A stretch of DNA of 64,000 bases from Glandiceps talaboti (taxonomy: Eukaryota; Hemichordata; Enteropneusta; Spengelidae): contig NC_135553.1 of the NCBI RefSeq assembly GCF_964340395.1, positions 3,740,001 through 3,804,000 on the forward strand, written 5' to 3'. Numbering within the stretch: the stretch's first letter is position 1; every line of letters begins with the position of its first letter. Position numbers and translations under genes: made by a program. Of the stretch, positions 60,756 to 64,000 are shown piece after piece. Below the pieces are notes generated by a model that was not told the origin of the DNA, searched no databases, and worked only from the letters and a program-made list of their open reading frames with translations.

Positions 60756-62518
60756 CTAAGTGCTACCCAGAATACAGTTGTTTCAAAGGATAAAAGCAAA
60801 TTGTCTGGTTTAAATTAAGTCACCTGCTCTAGGTAGTATGATGTCAGATTGTAGAGATATTGATAGGGTTTTAAGTATTTGTGCTATACAGGGTTTTGTG
60901 ATGGAAAACATTGGCAGAATAAAACTTGTACATCACTATATCTACGGAACTGATAAAAAAATCATAAAAAATATCCCAAAATATCATAAAAGGAATCTCA
61001 GTATTGGTATATGCCACTTCAAAGATGAGTAGGTGATATTTATCTCTATTATCAAATTTTGACTTTGACCATGTACGTGAGATGCATATTAATTGAATTG
61101 GAATTTATCCTGAGATCAAAAGCTTTCTATTCCTTGGTGTAATTTATCAGGAAAAAACTCATCAACCATCACAATGCATCTCAGTAATAGATATAGCCAT
61201 TGACCAGATTCAACAAATTTCCTTGGCTTAAATATTCGATATGATTTTGACTTCTAGAAATAAAAGCTGTTGAGTAATGGCACTGGCTTCTAATGAAAGT
61301 ACTAAATATATCATGTCACTTTCAGTTGCAAAATGAGGAGATGAATTTTGTGTTAGAAAACAGGGGCTATTGTCAGTGAGGGTAATGAAACAGCTCAGAA
61401 AAGATGTAGATAATAAGAAAGTTGCCATAGCAACCACTCCCGGTGATACAATCTGCATCACCACATACAATCTCAAGGACAAATGAACCTTTTTCGTTAT
61501 TCGTGACCACAATTTGTCAAATAAAATGTTAGTATGGACAGGAAGGAAAGAGATGAGTTTGTGAGTTAGCTTCACATTTACATTGAAAAATGTAAGTGTG
61601 AGACTTCCAAGGCAAGGAGAATTCCGTGATTTGAGGAATTCCGTAATTTGTAATGTCATCGTCAAGGGAAATCTGTACAAAGATGCCATTTAGATATCTA
61701 TCTAAGAGAACAGGGCTTAAAAGGTAATTAATTGATTGGTTGATTAATTCATTGATTGATTGATTGATGTTTGATAGGTTTGTGTAATTGCATTTTGTGA
61801 TGTTATAACCAACGTGTGTTCTGAAACACGTATCTAATTTCAGAATCTAACAAATTCATGATATTGATATTATTCCACTGACACTGTAAAGTAGATATGT
61901 ATGGATTAGGTACTGATATCACTAGAAGTGCCTGGATGGTGTAAAAGAGCATCTCTGGATATCATACAAGGGTCACTGTTTTTGTACTGGTATAAAATTG
62001 TACAAATTCCCAAGTCTTTTTTCAAGTAGGAGTTTACACAAAAGGACGTTGGGATATTGTCACAGATGTAAAGCTTCAGTGTGTTTGATATGTATTGTAC
62101 TTTGGTTTCACAAGTAGCACAAGAAGTGGGAAGAAATTTGATGAGTCAGCATTATTTTGTTTGACAATTAACAGATTGCTGGAATGTATACAATTGTTGA
62201 ATACTATTAAAATGTACATGAGCAACATCTTTTGAATATCTTGTTTCACCTCATAAACCTTCAAGTTTGTAAAATTACTGCATGAAAAATTGAAATGATA
62301 TTTATAGCATAAAAAATTTGGGGTCTGAAAACAGAAGTTTAACATGTTGAAGTGAAAATTTCTTGTCAGAAGAAGAACAGTTATATCAACTGTCAATTGT
62401 GTCATGTGAAATACATAAAATGGGAAATTTGTTCGTCTTCACTAATGAAATATCGTATAAATATAAGTGTGTCACTGGAGAGAACAGTGCTCGATGCAAT
62501 AATGAAATATCATGTCTC
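60756..62518. other. Non-coding stretch, no firm gene
   Basis: Open frames at 60838-61032 (+) and 61228-61689 (-, 153 codons) have no good acceptor and donor pair and no recognised domain. An X-box-like GTTGCCATAGCAAC lies at 61421-61434. ATTG repeats lie at about 61727-61767. Confidence 0.45.
61421..61434. promoter_or_regulatory. RFX X-box-like palindrome
   Basis: GTTGCCATAGCAAC is a full match to the X-box consensus GTTNCCATRGNAAC. It is the best of the five in the window. Motif evidence only. Confidence 0.35.
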
Positions 62519-62737
62519 GGGAACTTGCAAACCCGCCATCTTGAATATTCTGAATATTGCATCATGGGAAATATGTAAATCAATCAGTATTGTAAGCAAT
62601 TGTGTTACATTGCATAAACCAGAAATAATGTAGCCATGGTTACCTTGACCCATTAGGAGGGTTAATCTCTCAATAGCTCCTATTATGATAACTACAGATT
62701 TGTGTCTGAGCATGCTCAGTCTGGATTGGAAGTTCCC
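62519..62737. mobile_element. MITE with GGGAACTTGCAA ends, copy 2
   Basis: Begins GGGAACTTGCAAACCCGCCA and ends GAGCATGCTCAGTCTGGATT plus GGAAGTTCCC, collinear with 31396-31639 but 25 bp shorter and more diverged. TA target dinucleotides are no longer recognisable at the edges. Confidence 0.75.
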
Positions 62738-63787
62738 AATTTTGAAGTAAGTCAACTACTTGGCCTCACATAGTGTCTAGTTAGGGTTGATGCAATTGAC
62801 AATTACTGAATTGTTGGTCTCATGGTCTAGGGGACTAGTGGGAATTATTAAAGGTTATATTCACAAGTCAAGGTCAATTAATGATATCAGGATCACAAAT
62901 ATTGATATAACAAAAAAAAAAAAAACTTCCATAGCAATAATAGTACTTGCCCTAATAATGTTGGGCATGCTGTAACATCTATTTTGTTTCATGAGCTGAA
63001 AATTGAATACTTGCATTTCAATTTGTTTATCTTTGATGACAATCTCTTTTTTGAAGCTTCAGCTGTGATACGTGTGATTTTGGATAGTTGATATGTTGAT
63101 AAGGTGCCTGGTACCCCCCTCTGTCTTGTCTTTTAAAACATCCACAAGGTTTACTGGTTTTGATGTAAACTGAGTTACAAAGCCCAAAGTGATTGACAGT
63201 CAGTTTTCAGAGTCATGTGATATTTTGTCAACTTACCAAAACACTCATTTTCATGAGATGTGTAGAAAAGTAGTGATCTTGTTACATGTATACATAGTGC
63301 ATCTAAGAAAATAATATTTAAATTCAATGCTGCATAGACACTGTTTTAAATCACTTTCCATGAAAGAAAAAAATGCTCAGTGTACTTTAGAGAAATTGTA
63401 GAGTTGGTTTATTTGCCTGGTTAATTTATAATGGGCATTCAGACATTGTATATACATTTGATGTTTGAATGTCACATAATATTATACATGTAATTACTGC
63501 TGCAGGGTATGAAAGAATTTAAAATAGACATCTTTTGTACTGACTGTGGGATGGATTTATCGATGACGTATTCACAATCATCATACAAATAATTAAAACG
63601 TCTTACCAGACTCTATTTCAATGAACTCAAAATGAAAAGGAAACACATCACCAATGTGATTCATTTCCACTGAACAAACAAAAAGCTTTCAAGTCAGATA
63701 CGTTGAGTTTCAGTGACCCCTTTTAACGGCAGAGCTCATGTAAGCAATAGTATGAACAACGTGCAACTGTATGACACAACATGAAGT
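62738..63787. other. Non-coding stretch, no gene seen
   Basis: No recognisable feature apart from an A-run at about 62911-62924. Confidence 0.5.
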
Positions 63788-63804
63788 AGAACAGCGCCCT
63801 CTGT
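63788..63804 (-). promoter_or_regulatory. CTCF-like site, reverse orientation
   Basis: On the - strand CAACAGAGGGCGCTGTTC, sharing GAGGGCGCTGTT with 16270-16281 in the opposite direction. It may be a CTCF-type site or a shared repeat fragment. Confidence 0.25.
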
Positions 63805-64000
63805 TGATAGTGATATGTATATTTACATCTTTCGTTTTTAATAATTACACTATTCTTACTTTTAACTTATATTTGTTTTGTCATTTCTTTAGTACTATAG
63901 TAGTTTTGTTTATTTATAGGTTTAGTGAACTGTAAATAAAAGTAGTTAGAGTGTATTTAATAAATAATAGTGATGCTGCAGTGTACTACACCAAGTGATC
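63805..64000. other. Non-coding window edge
   Basis: AT-rich sequence; nothing recognised. Confidence 0.5.

Noticed and set aside
61228-61689. 153-codon - strand open frame
   Set aside because: Longest non-repeat frame after the main exon, but at this AT content one such frame in 64 kb is not very improbable. No acceptor/donor pair or known domain seen.

Overview
This window looks like nuclear DNA of an animal, most likely a marine invertebrate with large introns. I cannot place it more finely. The sequence is AT-rich and CpG-poor. It holds one convincing coding exon with metazoan-type splice signals and dozens of mini- and microsatellites. It also holds short inverted-repeat transposon derivatives (MITEs), a 5'-truncated non-LTR retrotransposon, a tRNA-derived SINE and a retroelement 3' tail ending in an ATT repeat. 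I see no bacterial operons, rRNA, intact tRNA gene or CRISPR array.

Coding content is sparse. The best gene evidence is a large + strand exon at 17090-18008: a pyrimidine-rich acceptor, 305 open codons, and a donor-like site overlapping its stop codon. Its protein is unfamiliar to me. It is serine/proline-rich, with two short motifs each present twice in mirrored order (A-B-B-A). A second, weaker + strand candidate is a terminal exon at 36675-36763 followed by AATAAA. On the - strand, 48780-48976 has the form of a first coding exon: a CpG patch, a TATA-like box, an ATG in strong Kozak context and a CAG|GTAGAT donor. If both are real, a + strand gene and a - strand gene converge in the 37-48 kb interval. 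No other exon can be defended by eye, so most of the window reads as intron or intergenic DNA.

Layout: 0.7-1.55 kb, a 25-bp minisatellite with higher-order order; 4.1-7.4 kb, a TA-flanked MITE, a long hairpin and a SINE; 8.7-13.2 kb, degenerate tandem repeats and a CA tract; 14.6-16.4 kb, a piggyBac-like MITE, a 26-bp array and a 43-bp-arm hairpin; 17-18 kb, the exon; 20-27 kb, a TA tract, an old dispersed-block array and several minisatellites; 28.8-31.6 kb, a 266-bp long-TIR element with a 10-bp target duplication and a TA-type MITE; 33.5-35.5 kb, three arrays; 36.7-37.9 kb, the candidate last exon and a LINE fragment; 46-49 kb, a second piggyBac-like MITE, a CRE-bearing foldback, CpG patches and the - strand candidate first exon; 50-64 kb, further arrays, a 367-bp TIR element and a second copy of the TA-type MITE.

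The most notable structures are MITEs of several unrelated types whose ends and target-site duplications can still be read, the exon with mirrored internal motifs, the CpG-marked first-exon candidate, and dispersed repeat families that occur two or more times inside this one window.
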